This document shows, in pieces, positions 35,338 to 43,253 of a DNA stretch of 64,000 nucleotides. This DNA comes from Caldilineaceae bacterium (GTDB taxonomy: Bacteria; Chloroflexota; Anaerolineae; Caldilineales; Caldilineaceae), in assembly GCA_022842065.1 (NCBI GenBank), contig JALHQH010000026.1, forward strand, positions 101,480 to 165,479, written 5' to 3'. The position numbers and the translations under genes are program-made. Each line of letters begins with the position of its first letter. Positions within the stretch are counted from its first letter, which is position 1. The notes under the pieces were generated by a model. It saw only the letters and a program-made list of their open reading frames with translations. It was not told the origin of the DNA and did not search any database.

Positions 35338-36669
35338 ATGGGTATTTTGCGCAAGACCAAGTGGGTGGGCCTCTGTCTTTTATTGATCTTGATGACTGCC
35401 CAGGGTGCTCCTAAGCGTGTCGTTCTTGCACAGAGTACCGCGGCGACCTGTGCCAGCGATGTGATTGTGCAGCCGGGTGATACTCTCTCGCTAATCGCCG
35501 GCCGAACAATGGGCAACCTGGCTTCTTATAACGCGATTCTGACGGCGACCAATGCCAAAGCAGCCCAAGATCCCACCTATGCGACGCTTGCTAATGCCAA
35601 TGTGTTGGTCGTCGGTTGGAAGCTCTGTGTGCCCTTAGGCAGCGGGGTGCCAACCGGAACTACTGTCGGCATCATCGCCCAACCGACCCCAACTCCACTG
35701 CCGGCCCCTATTGTTGCGCCAACACCGCCGGCCCTTGATCTGACATTGGCGGAGATGCATCCACTCATGATCGAGTATATGCGGGCGCAAAGTTATCCCG
35801 GCAGTGACATTGTGATCGAGCAGACGTTGGCCCCAGGCCGCAATTACAATCGTTATCTGGCCTCCTACCTGTCCGAAGGCAACAAGATCTATGCCCTGTT
35901 GACCGTGCCACAGGGGCAACAACCCGCGACGGGCTGGCCGGTCGTCATCTTCAACCACGGCTATATTCCGCCCGAGCAATACCGCACCACTGAACGTTAT
36001 ATCGCCTATGTCGATGCTTTCGCTCGCAATGGTTACCTGGTCTTCCGCTCTGATTACCGCGGGCATGGTTCATCTGAAGGGGAAGCGACCGGCGGCTATG
36101 GTACCCCGGCTTATACAATCGATGTGCTCAATGCGGTCGCTGCGGTGAAACGGTATGCGGCGGCTGATCCCAACCGCATTGGCATGTGGGGCCACTCCAT
36201 GGGCGGGCAGATTACCCTGCGTGCGATGGTGGTGACGGATGATATCAAAGCGGGGGTAATTTGGGCCGGTGTCGTTGGTTCTTATCCCGACCTGCTTGAA
36301 CGGTGGCGGCGCCAATCAACCAACCCCCCGCCACCGGTGACTTCCGGCCAGGCCCGCCGTTGGCGCGATGAGTTAACCGCACAATATGGCAGCCCGCAGG
36401 AAAATCCTGCCGCCTGGGCTGCCATCTCACCCAACAGTTACATCGCCGACCTCTCCGGTCCAATTGAATTGCATCATGGCACCGCCGATACCAGTGTGCC
36501 GATTGAGTTTTCGCGCACGTTGTATGGGCAGATCCAAGCGGTCGGTGGCACGGTTAACAGTTTCGAGTATGCAGGTGATGACCACAACATTGCCGCCAAT
36601 CTTGGCACGGCCTTGACCCGTTCGGTGGCCTTTTTTGATCAACATGTGAAGGCGCAATCGGCCCCATAA
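35338..36669 (+). CDS. Exported LysM-alpha/beta hydrolase (prolyl oligopeptidase-like)
   Basis: 443 residues from the ATG at 35338, directly after GGGAGAGG. A signal peptide (LCLLLILMTAQGAP) is followed by a LysM module (VIVQPGDTLSLIAGRTMGNL) and a Pro/Thr linker. The alpha/beta hydrolase then starts near residue 190. The oxyanion region is VIFNHGYIPPE, the nucleophile elbow is GHSMGGQ, the acid lies in HHGTADTSVP and the base in DDHNIAAN, so the catalytic triad is complete. The order matches S9/dipeptidyl-peptidase-type hydrolases or acyl esterases. The LysM domain would hold it on the cell wall. Confidence 0.85.
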   Translation: MGILRKTKWVGLCLLLILMTAQGAPKRVVLAQSTAATCASDVIVQPGDTLSLIAGRTMGNLASYNAILTATNAKAAQDPTYATLANANVLVVGWKLCVPLGSGVPTGTTVGIIAQPTPTPLPAPIVAPTPPALDLTLAEMHPLMIEYMRAQSYPGSDIVIEQTLAPGRNYNRYLASYLSEGNKIYALLTVPQGQQPATGWPVVIFNHGYIPPEQYRTTERYIAYVDAFARNGYLVFRSDYRGHGSSEGEATGGYGTPAYTIDVLNAVAAVKRYAAADPNRIGMWGHSMGGQITLRAMVVTDDIKAGVIWAGVVGSYPDLLERWRRQSTNPPPPVTSGQARRWRDELTAQYGSPQENPAAWAAISPNSYIADLSGPIELHHGTADTSVPIEFSRTLYGQIQAVGGTVNSFEYAGDDHNIAANLGTALTRSVAFFDQHVKAQSAP

Positions 36670-36672
36670 ATG

Positions 36673-36739
36673 TTATGACTTACGCCGCCTCTCTCTGGCT
36701 TCGGCAAGCTCAGCCGCCGAAAGGCGGCGTAAGTCATAA
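36673..36739. repeat. Hairpin with conserved GGCGGCTG-CGAAGCCAGA loop, copy 1
   Basis: 17-bp perfect arms (TTATGACTTACGCCGCC at 36673-36689; complement at 36723-36739). The 33-base loop, read on the minus strand, contains GGCGGCTGAGCTTGCCGAAG then CCAGA. It starts 4 bases after the stop codon of the hydrolase gene. Relatives are at 38620-38688 and 52646-52710. Confidence 0.8.
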
Positions 36740-36843
36740 ATGTGATTTATCCTGCGCCATTGTGCAGGTGATCTGCCCTCATCCTTCTATCGCAGTAACG
36801 CTACCGTTGTGATTGTTTCGCACTAACCTCAAAGGAGAAGACG

Positions 36844-37824
36844 ATGAACGAGCATGGAAAAGAGATTGGTACCTTCCGCAAGTACTTGATCGAAGAATTC
36901 TATGATGACTACCGCGAAGGGGAGATCAACCGGCGCACTTTCATTCGCCGCGTGGCTTTCATCACCGGAAGTATGGCCGCCACCGTCGCGGCGATGAGCG
37001 CTGTCGGCTGCCAACCGATCGAACTGCCTGCGGCCACCGAGCCGATGCCCACTGCTGCCCCAGCCGGCGAAACGATTCCCCCCACCAGTGTCCCACCGAC
37101 GGAACCGCAAAGCCCACTCTCGGTTGCTGAGGATGATCCTGCTGTGCAGGGTGCAGATATCACCTTTCCCAGTGGCGATGTCGAAGTTATGGGTTATCTG
37201 GCCCAGCCGGCTGAGGCAGGCGTCTACCCAGCGATCTTGGTCTGTCACGAGAACCGCGGTCTTACCGATCACATTCGTGATGTAGCGCGGCGCTTCGCCA
37301 AGAATGGGTATGTCGCGCTGGCGGTTGATCTGCTCTCGCGCGAAGGCGGCACTGCGGCCAATGATCGCGATGCCGTCCCTGGCCTGTTGACCAATGCTGG
37401 TGCTGATCGCCATGTCGCCGATTTCCTCGCCGCGGCTGATTATCTGAAAACGCTGGAAACCGTTGACGCCGAGCGCATGGGGATGACCGGTTACTGCTTT
37501 GGCGGTGGGATTACCTGGCGTGTGGCCACCGCGCTGCCTGCGCTCAAAGCGGCGGTTCCCTTCTATGGGCCGGCCCCCGAACTTGATCAGGTGCCAAATA
37601 TCCAAGCCGCTGTCTTTGGGGTCTACGCCGAACAGGACGAGCGCATCAACGGCGGCATTGCCGATCTGGAAGCGGCGCTACAGGAGGCCGGTACCACCTA
37701 CCAGATCACGATCTATCCTGGTGTCAACCATGCCTTCCACAACGACACTGGCCAGCGCTATGTTGAGGCGCAGGCAACCGAGGCGTGGGAAGATACCCTC
37801 GCCTGGTTTTCTGAACACGTGTAG
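36844..37824 (+). CDS. Dienelactone hydrolase family protein, exported (Tat-like lipoprotein signal)
   Basis: 326 residues, start after AAAGGAGAAG. The N-terminus has a cytoplasmic stretch, then RRTFIRRVAFITGSM, a twin-arginine-like motif, and a hydrophobic region ending at SAVGC, which may be a lipobox. The hydrolase domain (about 95-326) has the family features: Glu in VCHENRGL, nucleophile Cys in GYCFGGG, Asp in EQDERING and His in NHAFHND. Dienelactone hydrolases open cyclic esters; exported relatives in Chloroflexi have unknown substrates. It follows another exported hydrolase in the same direction. Confidence 0.85.
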   Translation: MNEHGKEIGTFRKYLIEEFYDDYREGEINRRTFIRRVAFITGSMAATVAAMSAVGCQPIELPAATEPMPTAAPAGETIPPTSVPPTEPQSPLSVAEDDPAVQGADITFPSGDVEVMGYLAQPAEAGVYPAILVCHENRGLTDHIRDVARRFAKNGYVALAVDLLSREGGTAANDRDAVPGLLTNAGADRHVADFLAAADYLKTLETVDAERMGMTGYCFGGGITWRVATALPALKAAVPFYGPAPELDQVPNIQAAVFGVYAEQDERINGGIADLEAALQEAGTTYQITIYPGVNHAFHNDTGQRYVEAQATEAWEDTLAWFSEHV

Positions 37825-37871
37825 GATAAGTCGTATCCTTATAGACAGCGTAGATTAACATGGCACAATCG

Positions 37872-37900
37872 TGTACTGCACATCCCCTGATGCGCAGCCC
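37872..37900. repeat. GTGTACTGC(A/G)CATCCCC repeat, copy 2 (partial)
   Basis: GTGTACTGCACATCCCCTGATGCGCAGCC, 48 bases after the dienelactone hydrolase gene. Flanking TGGCAC / GTGCCA gives it a weak outer stem. The family copies are at 34275-34342 and 59994-60159. Confidence 0.6.
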
Positions 37901-37932
37901 GCTTGGTGCCAACTCTATTTGTCGTATCTATT

Positions 37933-38036
37933 AGGCCATTTCAAACAAAAACTTATCCACGAAGAGACACGAATTTCACGAAGAAAAAGCCTTTGTGTGT
38001 CCTCGTGCTCTTCGTGGATAAGTTTTTGCATGGCCT
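37933..38036. repeat. CACGAAG hairpin element
   Basis: 20-bp perfect arms AAAAACTTATCCACGAAGAG (37947-37966) and complement (38008-38027), enclosed by AGGCCAT / ATGGCCT. It ends 5 bases before the stop codon of the DUF1499 gene on the minus strand. Confidence 0.75.
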
Positions 38037-38041
38037 ACTGC

Positions 38042-38518
38042 TTACTGTTGTGCTGTAAAAGCCTGGCTGATCGCCTCCATGCGCGCCCGATTTACTCCCA
38101 TATCGCCCTCGCCTAAACGGGAAGCGGAGCGAAAATGTAGTAACTTGGTGGCGTCATCAAAGTAAAATTCAACATCGTCGGGATAGCCGATCAAGCGCGA
38201 GCGAAAGACGAAGGCCAGATAGTTATCCTGCTCGGCGGTCAGTGTGACACGGGGCATGGCATCTACAATGGCGCGTAGCTGAGCTTTGGCCTCTGCGACG
38301 GAGCCGGTGTAGGGCAGGGATGCCATCAGTTGTTCTGGCAAGGCGCTTTGGGTAGCAACACAGTTCGGTGAATCAGGGCAGGGTGCCAGTTGATTATTCG
38401 TGATGCCCAAGTTCGTTGGTGCTTGGGCTGTGCTGGCCCAGTACATCAAGACCGGGGTCATCACCAGGGGCAGACCAACGAAGACAATGATCACAATCCA
38501 TAAAATGCGCTTTAACAT
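38042..38518 (-). CDS. DUF1499 membrane-anchored protein
   Basis: 158 residues with an N-terminal helix (LWIVIIVFVGLPLVMTPVLM). The body begins LAPCPDSPNCVATQS, the conserved cysteine motif of DUF1499, and continues with VEFYFDDATKLLHFRSASRL and the C-terminal NRARMEAISQAF, both family features. AAGGAA precedes the ATG. DUF1499 proteins are widespread but their function is unknown; the two cysteines may be bridged or bind a ligand. It is convergent with the exported dienelactone hydrolase gene. Confidence 0.85.
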   Translation of the reverse strand: MLKRILWIVIIVFVGLPLVMTPVLMYWASTAQAPTNLGITNNQLAPCPDSPNCVATQSALPEQLMASLPYTGSVAEAKAQLRAIVDAMPRVTLTAEQDNYLAFVFRSRLIGYPDDVEFYFDDATKLLHFRSASRLGEGDMGVNRARMEAISQAFTAQQ

Positions 38519-38619
38519 GCGGTTCCTTCTACGTGCTCTCTATACTAGCTAGGTTAAATTGACTCCGCCTAGCATAGCTGAAGCTTGGCCGCAATGCCGT
38601 AGCGCCCCTGCCATTTTTA

Positions 38620-38688
38620 TAATCAGTAGACCGCAACACTCGGCGGCTGAGCTCGTCGAAGCCAGAGAGTGTTGCGGTCTACTGATTA
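38620..38688. repeat. Hairpin with conserved GGCGGCTG-CGAAGCCAGA loop, copy 2; likely operon terminator
   Basis: 21-bp perfect arms (38620-38640 and 38668-38688) around a 27-base loop containing GGCGGCTGAGCTCGTCGAAG then CCAGA. The right arm includes the stop codon of the oligopeptide permease gene (38688-38686), so the structure begins within the coding end. Confidence 0.8.
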
Positions 38689-39600
38689 CACTTTATTCCC
38701 CAACCTGGGATCCAAATAGTCGCGCAACGCATCGCCCACCAGATTAAAGGCCAGAATCGTCAGGCTAATCGCAACGCCGGGGAAGATCACCAGCCACCAC
38801 TTGGGGCGAAATTGATCAGCAAGAATGCCGCCCAACATATTGCCCCAACTGGGCATCGGCTGTGGAATGCCCAGTCCCAGAAAGCTCAAGGCTGCTTCGG
38901 CAAAAATGGCACTGCCCAGCGAAGCACTAAAGAGCACCAGCAGGGGAGCGAGACACTGGGGGGCAACGTGGCGCAACATAATGCGCAGGTTGGGGGCCCC
39001 CACGGCCCGCGCTGCCTCGACATAGGCCATCTCTTTAATCGAGAGCACCACCGCGCGGATCACCCGTACGGTGCCGGCAATGCTGAGCAGGGTGATCGCG
39101 ATGATCACCGTGTCAATGCCGCCGCCCAACGCCGCCAACAGCAACATGGCCAGGATAATGCCGGGAAAGGCTAGCAACACATCAATCACTCGCTGGCTGA
39201 TCAGGTCAAATGATCCCCCCAGATAGCCGGTGAGTACCCCCCAACTAAGCCCGATCACTTTGCCCAAGATCGTGGAGACAAAGGCGACCAACAGCGAGGC
39301 ACGCGCGCCATGAATGAGCCGGCTTAATACATCGCGCCCCAGGTTATCGGTCCCCAGCCAATGAGCAAGTGATGGCCCGTGGCGCAGCGCCCGAAAGTCC
39401 GCTTCCAGCGGGTGATAAGGCGCGGTCAGGTCGGCAAAGATCGCCACCAGCACCAGCAGGAGCAGAAAGAGCATCGCCACCGCTCCCATGCGCGATGTGC
39501 GCGCAAAGCGACGCATCTCACTGCGCAGGCCGCTTGCGCGCGGCAGGGGCTGACGTTCGCTGCGATTGGTCTCCAACATTACGACTTCGGATGTTGTCAC
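38686..39600 (-). CDS. ABC transporter permease, DppC/OppC type
   Basis: 304 residues from a GTG at 39600, which follows AGGAAG; the later ATG at 39579 has no ribosome site. An N-terminal cytoplasmic stretch and first helix (RMGAVAMLFLLLLVLVAIFA) are followed by the OppC signature (HWLGTDNLGRDVLSRLIHGA) and the EAA loop (YVEAARAVGAPNLRIMLRHV). The end is LVGDALRDYLDPRLGNK, which is canonical. Together with the DppB gene it forms the channel for peptides or other solutes delivered by the family 5 binding protein. No OppD/OppF ATPase gene lies within the window. Confidence 0.93.
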   Translation of the reverse strand: MTTSEVVMLETNRSERQPLPRASGLRSEMRRFARTSRMGAVAMLFLLLLVLVAIFADLTAPYHPLEADFRALRHGPSLAHWLGTDNLGRDVLSRLIHGARASLLVAFVSTILGKVIGLSWGVLTGYLGGSFDLISQRVIDVLLAFPGIILAMLLLAALGGGIDTVIIAITLLSIAGTVRVIRAVVLSIKEMAYVEAARAVGAPNLRIMLRHVAPQCLAPLLVLFSASLGSAIFAEAALSFLGLGIPQPMPSWGNMLGGILADQFRPKWWLVIFPGVAISLTILAFNLVGDALRDYLDPRLGNKV

Positions 39601-39677
39601 GTCTGCTTCCTATCTCCTGCACCACGACTAATCAGGCCCACGCCATTCACAATGGTTAATCAGGTAATATGCCTATA

Positions 39678-39746
39678 GAACGCGGATTTTCCGGATTAGG
39701 CTGATTAAGGCGGATAAAATCCGCCCAATCCGCCCAATCCGCGTTC
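39678..39746. repeat. AACGCGGATT hairpin, copy 3
   Basis: GAACGCGGATT (39678-39688) and AATCCGCGTTC (39736-39746) enclose further GGAT/ATCC pairs. It lies between the two permease genes, 22 bases from the stop codon of the DppB gene. Confidence 0.75.
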
Positions 39747-39768
39747 CATTTTTCTATCCGCGCTCTGT

Positions 39769-40728
39769 TTACTCATACCGAATCCGCGGATCGATCCACG
39801 CATAGAGCAGATCAATCGCCAGGTTGATAAAAACAAAGATGACGGCAAAGAGCAGCGTGAGATTCTGTACCATCATCCAATCACGTTCGACCGCGGCTTG
39901 GGCCAACGCCGAGCCGAGACCCGGAAAACCAAAGGCTTTTTCCACCGCCACCGAGCCGCCCAACAACCCCGCCAGTGCCAGCCCAGATAGGGTCAACACG
40001 GGTAACATGGCATTGCGCAGCACATGGCGCGTGATCGTCAACTGTTGGCCAAGTCCTTTGGCGCGTGCCGTGCGCACATAATCTTCCCCCAGCACTTCCA
40101 GCACCGAAGACCTCGTCATGCGCGCGATGATCGCCCCCAGGCCCACGCCAACCGCCACGGTGGGGCCAATCACCATACTCAGGTTGGTCGCCGGGTCGTC
40201 CCAGAGTTGCACAATCGTGATCGAGGGGCGCCAGTTGAAAAAGGTGACGGCGACCAGAATCATGGTCAACCCCAGCCAAAAGCTGGGAATCGCCATAAAA
40301 AGGGTAACGACAAAACGCAGCACATTATCGACCAGCGATTCGCGCCACATCGCGCTGATCACCCCCACCGGGATCCCAATCAGCCAGGCCAGGATAATCG
40401 CAAAGAGGGCGATCTGCGCCGTGATCGGGCCACGGCGTAGAATTGTTTCAATGATCGGTGTATCATCCCAGAAAGAGTAACCTAACTTGCCGCGAAAGAC
40501 ATCGGCCATCCAGCCCAGGTACTGTTGGAAAAGTGGCTTGTCTAGCCCCAGGCTCGCGCGCGCCGCCTGCAACTCCGCTTCACTCAACACATAGATGCCC
40601 GTTGACTCGCCATAGATCATCGCCAGCGGATCACCCGGTAGCACACGCATGGCCACAAAGATCACAATCGTGACCCCAAAGATGGTGATAATGGCGAGTA
40701 ACAAGCGGCGTAGAAGATAGATGAGCAT
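39769..40728 (-). CDS. ABC transporter permease, DppB/OppB type
   Basis: 319 residues, the usual size. It opens YLLRRLLLAIITIFGVTIVI, then has the OppB phrase RVLPGDPLAMIYG. Six helices follow, with the EAA loop YVRTARAKGLGQQLTITRHV and ending WIDPRIRYE. It pairs with the DppC gene. The large intergenic distances on both sides are taken up by repeat elements, not by other genes, so the three genes probably still form one transcription unit. Confidence 0.93.
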   Translation of the reverse strand: MLIYLLRRLLLAIITIFGVTIVIFVAMRVLPGDPLAMIYGESTGIYVLSEAELQAARASLGLDKPLFQQYLGWMADVFRGKLGYSFWDDTPIIETILRRGPITAQIALFAIILAWLIGIPVGVISAMWRESLVDNVLRFVVTLFMAIPSFWLGLTMILVAVTFFNWRPSITIVQLWDDPATNLSMVIGPTVAVGVGLGAIIARMTRSSVLEVLGEDYVRTARAKGLGQQLTITRHVLRNAMLPVLTLSGLALAGLLGGSVAVEKAFGFPGLGSALAQAAVERDWMMVQNLTLLFAVIFVFINLAIDLLYAWIDPRIRYE

Positions 40729-40752
40729 GGGTGGTTTGGGTCTCGTGTCAAG

Positions 40753-40994
40753 GGTAAATCGGTAAATCGGTAAATCGGTAAATCAGGAAATCGGTAGATC
40801 AAGAACGTACGCCCATGTCATTTCGACGAAGGCCTTTGTGAGGAGAAATCTGCTTGCGCACGACAGGGGGATTTCTCGTCCCCAACAACCGCTCCTCGAA
40901 ATGACAATTGCTTGCGGTAGAGCGGTAGATAAGTACATCAGTAAATCGGTAGAGCGGTAGATAGCTACTGATTTACCGATTTACTGATTTACCT
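40753..40994. repeat. Composite repeat: GGTAAATC arrays enclosing a GTCATTTCGA hairpin
   Basis: Four GGTAAATC-type octamers start at 40753. Inverted versions lie at the right end (about 40967-40994). Between them is a different element with inverted ends TGTCATTTCGA (40816-40826) and TCGAAATGACA (40896-40906). The right-hand array ends 11 bases before the stop codon of the binding-protein gene. Confidence 0.75.
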
Positions 40995-41005
40995 ACTCCC
41001 TCCCC

Positions 41006-42688
41006 CTACTTATCCAGCCAGACTGTTTCGAAGCGGCCCCATTTGGAGAAGAGGCGTTGGTCGGCAGAGAGGCCCTTGACATAGTCCTGCCACATGGCGG
41101 AATGGGCGCAGAAGCCGATCAGGAAGAAGGGGGGATTTTCATCGAGCAGATCCAACCCCTGGTTGACCAAGGTCTGGCGGCCAGCCGCATCGGTTTCCGC
41201 GGCCAGCTGGTCGAGCAAGGCGTCAAAGTCGGGATTGGCATACTTGGACCAGTTTTGTGAAGCGCCGGTGCGCAGGTAGGTGTTCCAGAGCGGATAGGGA
41301 TCAAGGATGGGAGAGGCATAGGTGTCGGACTTGAAGAGATCAAATTCGCCGGCAGAGAGCACATCAGCCGTGCGGGCGCGCTCGATCACCTCAATTGACC
41401 CTTCGATGCCCAGGCTGGTACGCAGCAACTCGGCAAAGGCGGGCACGGCCACTTCCGACGAAGAGGCTTCGGTCCACGCCGTAAAGGTGGTTTCAAAGCC
41501 ATCAGGATAGCCGGCTTCGGCCATTAGTCGTTTGGCTTCGGCGATATCCTCGGTTTTGTCTGGGCGGTAACCGGGCATGGTCAGCAGTTCTTCTTGGGGG
41601 GTGGCAAAGGGGCTGGCGCTGGGTAACCAGCGGGTGACAAAGGCGGGCTCCCAGACGGGGGCAAAGGCATCGATCAGCGCCTGGCGATCAACGGCCAGGT
41701 GAATCGCCCGGCGCACAAGTGGATTATCAAAGGGAGGCTTCGTGTTGTTGATCGCTACCATGTGTGAATTGAGGCAGGCGGCGCGTGCGGTTGATAGCTC
41801 CTCACGGATGCTGCCCTCTTCCCAGGTATCGACCGAGACATTCCAAGAGATGTCGGCCTGCCCGGTGAGGACGGCGGTGCCGCGGTCAACCCAGGCGGCG
41901 ACATGGATCATCTCGATGCCGTCAACATAGGGCAATTCGGGATTCCAGTAATCGGGGTTGGCTTCCATTGTCAACTTTTCGCCGCGAATATTCTCCACAA
42001 AGCGGAAGGGGCCGGTGCCGGTGGGGACGGTCAGTTCGCGCAGGTCATTATCATTGGCGGCCAACTCTTCGGCGGAATAGATAATGGCATCATCGCCGGC
42101 CATGATCTCCAGGAAGTAGGAGGTCGGCTGCTTGAGCGTGAAGACAACGGTCTGTGCATCCGTGGCACTTACCGATGCCAGCATCGACAGTTGCTCTTTG
42201 ATGCCGGCAATCGAGAGGTTGGCGGGTGGATTGATGATGCGGTCAAAGGTGGCGACCACATCATCGGCGTCGAACGGGGTGCCATCATGGAAGGCAACAC
42301 CCTGGCGCAGGGTAAAGGTGTAGCTCAGTTGGTCATCCGAAAGCGTCCAGGTTTCGGCCAGCGCCGGAATGATCGAGCGGTAGCCATCGACCACATTCCA
42401 CATGATCAGCCCATCGTACATCATGTTACAGCCGGCACAACCACCGCCTTGATGGAGATCAAAGTGGGTGGGATTCATGCCCCAAGCCGTCTTCAGAAAA
42501 CCACCGCGTTTGGGGCTTGCCTCGGGGGCCTTCATCAACTCACCGCTGGTGGGGGCCGCTGTGTTGACTTCTTGTTCAATCGGGGCGGGTGCTTCAACGG
42601 GGGCCAAGGCCGGCCCACCGGCACAGCCACTGAGGATGGCCGTCACCAGTGCAATTAGCAATAAATTACGCCACAACAATCGTTTCAT
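41006..42688 (-). CDS. ABC transporter substrate-binding lipoprotein, family 5 (peptide/oligopeptide type)
   Basis: 560 residues, AAGGAG before the ATG. A signal peptide ends in the lipobox AILSGC. The mature protein has the SBP family 5 features: PALAETWTLSDDQLSYTFTL, RQGVAFHDGTPFDADDVVAT, GTGPFRFV, NPDYW, and a C-terminal segment LLDENPPFFLIGF. These proteins bind peptides, nickel-chelates or sugars and deliver them to DppB/DppC. An odd point is a Cys pair in HQGGGCAGCNMMYDGL near the N-terminal domain, which might bind metal or form a disulfide. It is first in the operon; the two permease genes follow. Confidence 0.92.
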   Translation of the reverse strand: MKRLLWRNLLLIALVTAILSGCAGGPALAPVEAPAPIEQEVNTAAPTSGELMKAPEASPKRGGFLKTAWGMNPTHFDLHQGGGCAGCNMMYDGLIMWNVVDGYRSIIPALAETWTLSDDQLSYTFTLRQGVAFHDGTPFDADDVVATFDRIINPPANLSIAGIKEQLSMLASVSATDAQTVVFTLKQPTSYFLEIMAGDDAIIYSAEELAANDNDLRELTVPTGTGPFRFVENIRGEKLTMEANPDYWNPELPYVDGIEMIHVAAWVDRGTAVLTGQADISWNVSVDTWEEGSIREELSTARAACLNSHMVAINNTKPPFDNPLVRRAIHLAVDRQALIDAFAPVWEPAFVTRWLPSASPFATPQEELLTMPGYRPDKTEDIAEAKRLMAEAGYPDGFETTFTAWTEASSSEVAVPAFAELLRTSLGIEGSIEVIERARTADVLSAGEFDLFKSDTYASPILDPYPLWNTYLRTGASQNWSKYANPDFDALLDQLAAETDAAGRQTLVNQGLDLLDENPPFFLIGFCAHSAMWQDYVKGLSADQRLFSKWGRFETVWLDK

Positions 42689-42993
42689 AGCCGCTCTTCT
42701 CCTTGCTGCAATTTGATCTTAATGAAAGCTGAGTATGGTAAAGGGAGTATAAACGCAAGAATCAGCGTCGCGCGCACGTCGCTGCCGATCTGCACCGCTG
42801 GCAACGCTATAACAGACACCGATGAGCAGGTGTTTTGCTTGAATCATCATTATTGAAAAATTGGGATAAATCAGAATATTACTTGTTCATGGGTGGGGAG
42901 CACGCCATATCGACAAGTCTGAACTAATCGGCCGATTGCCTGTGGTGCAGTCTAAACGAAGGATAAAACTGTGTCAAACGCGTTTTTTATGTT
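42689..42993. other. Upstream region of the binding-protein gene, no gene seen
   Basis: About 300 bases with no plausible reading frame and no clear promoter in either direction. A GCAGCAGGGTTgaAACCCGCTGCT-type short hairpin stands at its right end (about 42994-43017), next to the composite repeat. Confidence 0.5.
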
Positions 42994-43016
42994 GCAGCAG
43001 GGTTGAAACCCGCTGC

Positions 43017-43157
43017 TATACTCAAATCAGCATGAAAAGCAGAGTTTCGGGTCAGCCATCTTCCTGGAAGGGGTCAGTCAATCCCGGGATAACACGAGTA
43101 GTGGTGACCCCTTCCAGGAAGACTTAAAACTCGGGTTCTCAATTTGATTTGAGTATA
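43017..43157. repeat. Nested palindrome: TATACTCAAATCA frame with TTCCTGGAAGGGGTCA core
   Basis: Outer arms TATACTCAAATCA (43017-43029) and its complement (43145-43157). Inner arms CTTCCTGGAAGGGGTCA (43060-43076) and complement (43105-43121), perfect over 17 bases. The same outer frame with another core is at 61285-61435; the same core alone is at 61179-61240. Confidence 0.8.
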
Positions 43158-43216
43158 ACAGCGAGAAGCCGCCTCAGCGGCTGAATGATGGCCGCTGAGG
43201 CGGCTTCTCGCTGTTA
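43156..43216 (-). terminator. Strong hairpin 3' of mfd
   Basis: 26-bp perfect arms (43156-43181; 43191-43216) around a 9-base loop, 38 bases after the mfd stop codon. There is no long U-run, so it may also be a repeat that abuts the nested palindrome. Confidence 0.5.
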
Positions 43217-43253
43217 GCCGGCAGTTTTAACTGCCCTGCCCTGCGTGTGGGGC

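Noticed and set aside
40753..40800. GGTAAATC tandem repeats as a CRISPR array
   Set aside because: The repeat unit is 8 bases, there are no spacers and no cas genes.
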